This document shows positions 5,525 to 6,104 of a stretch of DNA of 6,104 nucleotides, in pieces. A program made the position numbers and the translations under genes. Every line of letters begins with the position of its first letter. Position 1 is the stretch's first letter. The notes below the pieces were generated by a model. That model was not told the origin of the DNA. It worked only from the letters and a program-made list of their open reading frames with translations, and did no database searches. Source of the DNA: an uncultured Clostridium sp. (GTDB lineage Bacteria > Bacillota > Clostridia > Oscillospirales > Acutalibacteraceae); assembly GCA_900547915.1 (NCBI GenBank), contig URIN01000102.1, positions 1 through 6,104 of the forward strand. Reading direction: 5' to 3'.

Positions 5525-6104
5525 CGTCTATATCAGCACCCCTTAAATTCTGAATCCTAACATTGCGTTTAATAAGCTTTTTCCAATCCGCACGATAAAA
5601 AACATCAACAGCACTCTTTTTGCTGAGCGGAGAAATAGGTGAAGAATACGGCACACCGTAAGGATTTAGCGAAGTGATGTTGACGCAAAGCGTGCAAACG
5701 CCCAGTATAACACCGTAAATACCTGTAAAACCGCCCAGAAGTATAAAGATTATTCTTAAAACAGAAATGCTTTCATAAAGCGGATAAATAACATAAGAAG
5801 CGATAGCCGTAACAGCGACTACTACAAGCATAGGCGCTCCCACCAGTCCTGCGTTTACAACTGCATCTCCTATTACAAGCGCACCTATTATAGAAACTGC
5901 ATGCCCTATTGCTTTTGGCAGGCGCAATCCGGCTTCTCTCATTATCTCATAAAGAATAAGCACCATAACTGCCTCCTGCATAAGAGAAAAAGGCGTTGAC
6001 GCCTCAGCTGCGGCAACGGTATACATTAGTGACGGCGGAAGAAGCTCCTGATGATATGTGCCTACTGCAACATAAAATCCGGGCAATATAACAGATATAA
6101 CGAA
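5517..6104 (-). CDS. gerAA: GerA-family spore germination protein (A subunit), C-terminal part; continues past the window edge
   Basis: C-terminal 195 residues of the A subunit of the germinant receptor; the frame is open to the last base of the window, so the 5' end and the soluble N-terminal domain lie outside. A TTG at 6086 could be mistaken for a start, but the frame upstream still encodes family-like hydrophobic sequence (FVISVILPGFYVAV), so the gene runs on. Family motifs, numbered from the edge: TYHQELLP (16-23), REAGLRLPKAIGHAVSIIGA (56-75), VIGDAVVNAGLVGAP (77-91) and the end of the membrane domain SLNPYGVPYSSPISPL (145-160). A short basic then acidic tail follows (RIQNLRGADIDDD). 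The tail is short compared with some A subunits. It is upstream of, and overlapping by 8 nt with, the B-subunit gene in an A-B-C operon. Confidence 0.94.
   Translation of the reverse strand, partial: FVISVILPGFYVAVGTYHQELLPPSLMYTVAAAEASTPFSLMQEAVMVLILYEIMREAGLRLPKAIGHAVSIIGALVIGDAVVNAGLVGAPMLVVVAVTAIASYVIYPLYESISVLRIIFILLGGFTGIYGVILGVCTLCVNITSLNPYGVPYSSPISPLSKKSAVDVFYRADWKKLIKRNVRIQNLRGADIDDD

Noticed and set aside
6084..6086. TTG as the start of a 189-residue GerA protein.
   Set aside because: The frame stays open to the window edge and encodes family-like membrane sequence upstream, so the TTG is an internal leucine codon.

Overview
The window is chromosomal DNA from a moderately low-GC, spore-forming Gram-positive bacterium, most likely an anaerobic Clostridia member (Ruminococcaceae/Oscillospiraceae-like). 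The reasons are a GerA/GerB/GerC spore germination receptor operon, strong AGGAGG-type ribosome binding sites, A/T-rich consensus-like promoters, tight gene packing with overlapping genes, and a Gram-positive-type citrate synthase. No mobile element, tRNA, rRNA or CRISPR array was seen. Nearly every base is coding; the only real intergenic gap is about 90 bp (3147-3234).

Right part (3370-6104, minus strand): a germinant receptor operon in the order GerA-family (C-terminal part only; it runs off the right edge), GerB-family permease, GerC-family lipoprotein. The genes overlap by 8 and 29 nt. They should form one inner-membrane nutrient receptor of the dormant spore.

Left part (11-3146, minus strand): a probable three-gene operon of citrate synthase, an unrecognised 8-TM cysteine-rich membrane protein and an AEC-family (auxin efflux carrier/malate-malonate permease type) transporter. 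The first pair overlaps by 4 nt (GTGA) and the second is separated by 2 nt. A near-consensus vegetative promoter (TTGACT, 18 nt, TATAAT) precedes the citrate synthase. The arrangement suggests that citrate formation is coupled to movement of a carboxylate across the membrane.

Centre (3147-3369): a divergent control region and a short plus-strand gene of 42 codons with an excellent ribosome binding site and an N-terminal membrane/signal segment. It is preceded by a sequence resembling a promoter for sigma-E, the mother-cell sporulation factor, whose -10 box overlaps the -10 box of the citrate synthase promoter on the other strand. The short gene ends 6 nt from the end of the convergent gerC gene. 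It is either a small sporulation-stage membrane peptide or the N-terminal stub of a larger exported sporulation protein (SpoIID is the best guess) cut off next to the germination operon. This centre is the most interesting part of the window; the rest is recognisable and ordinary apart from the unknown membrane protein.
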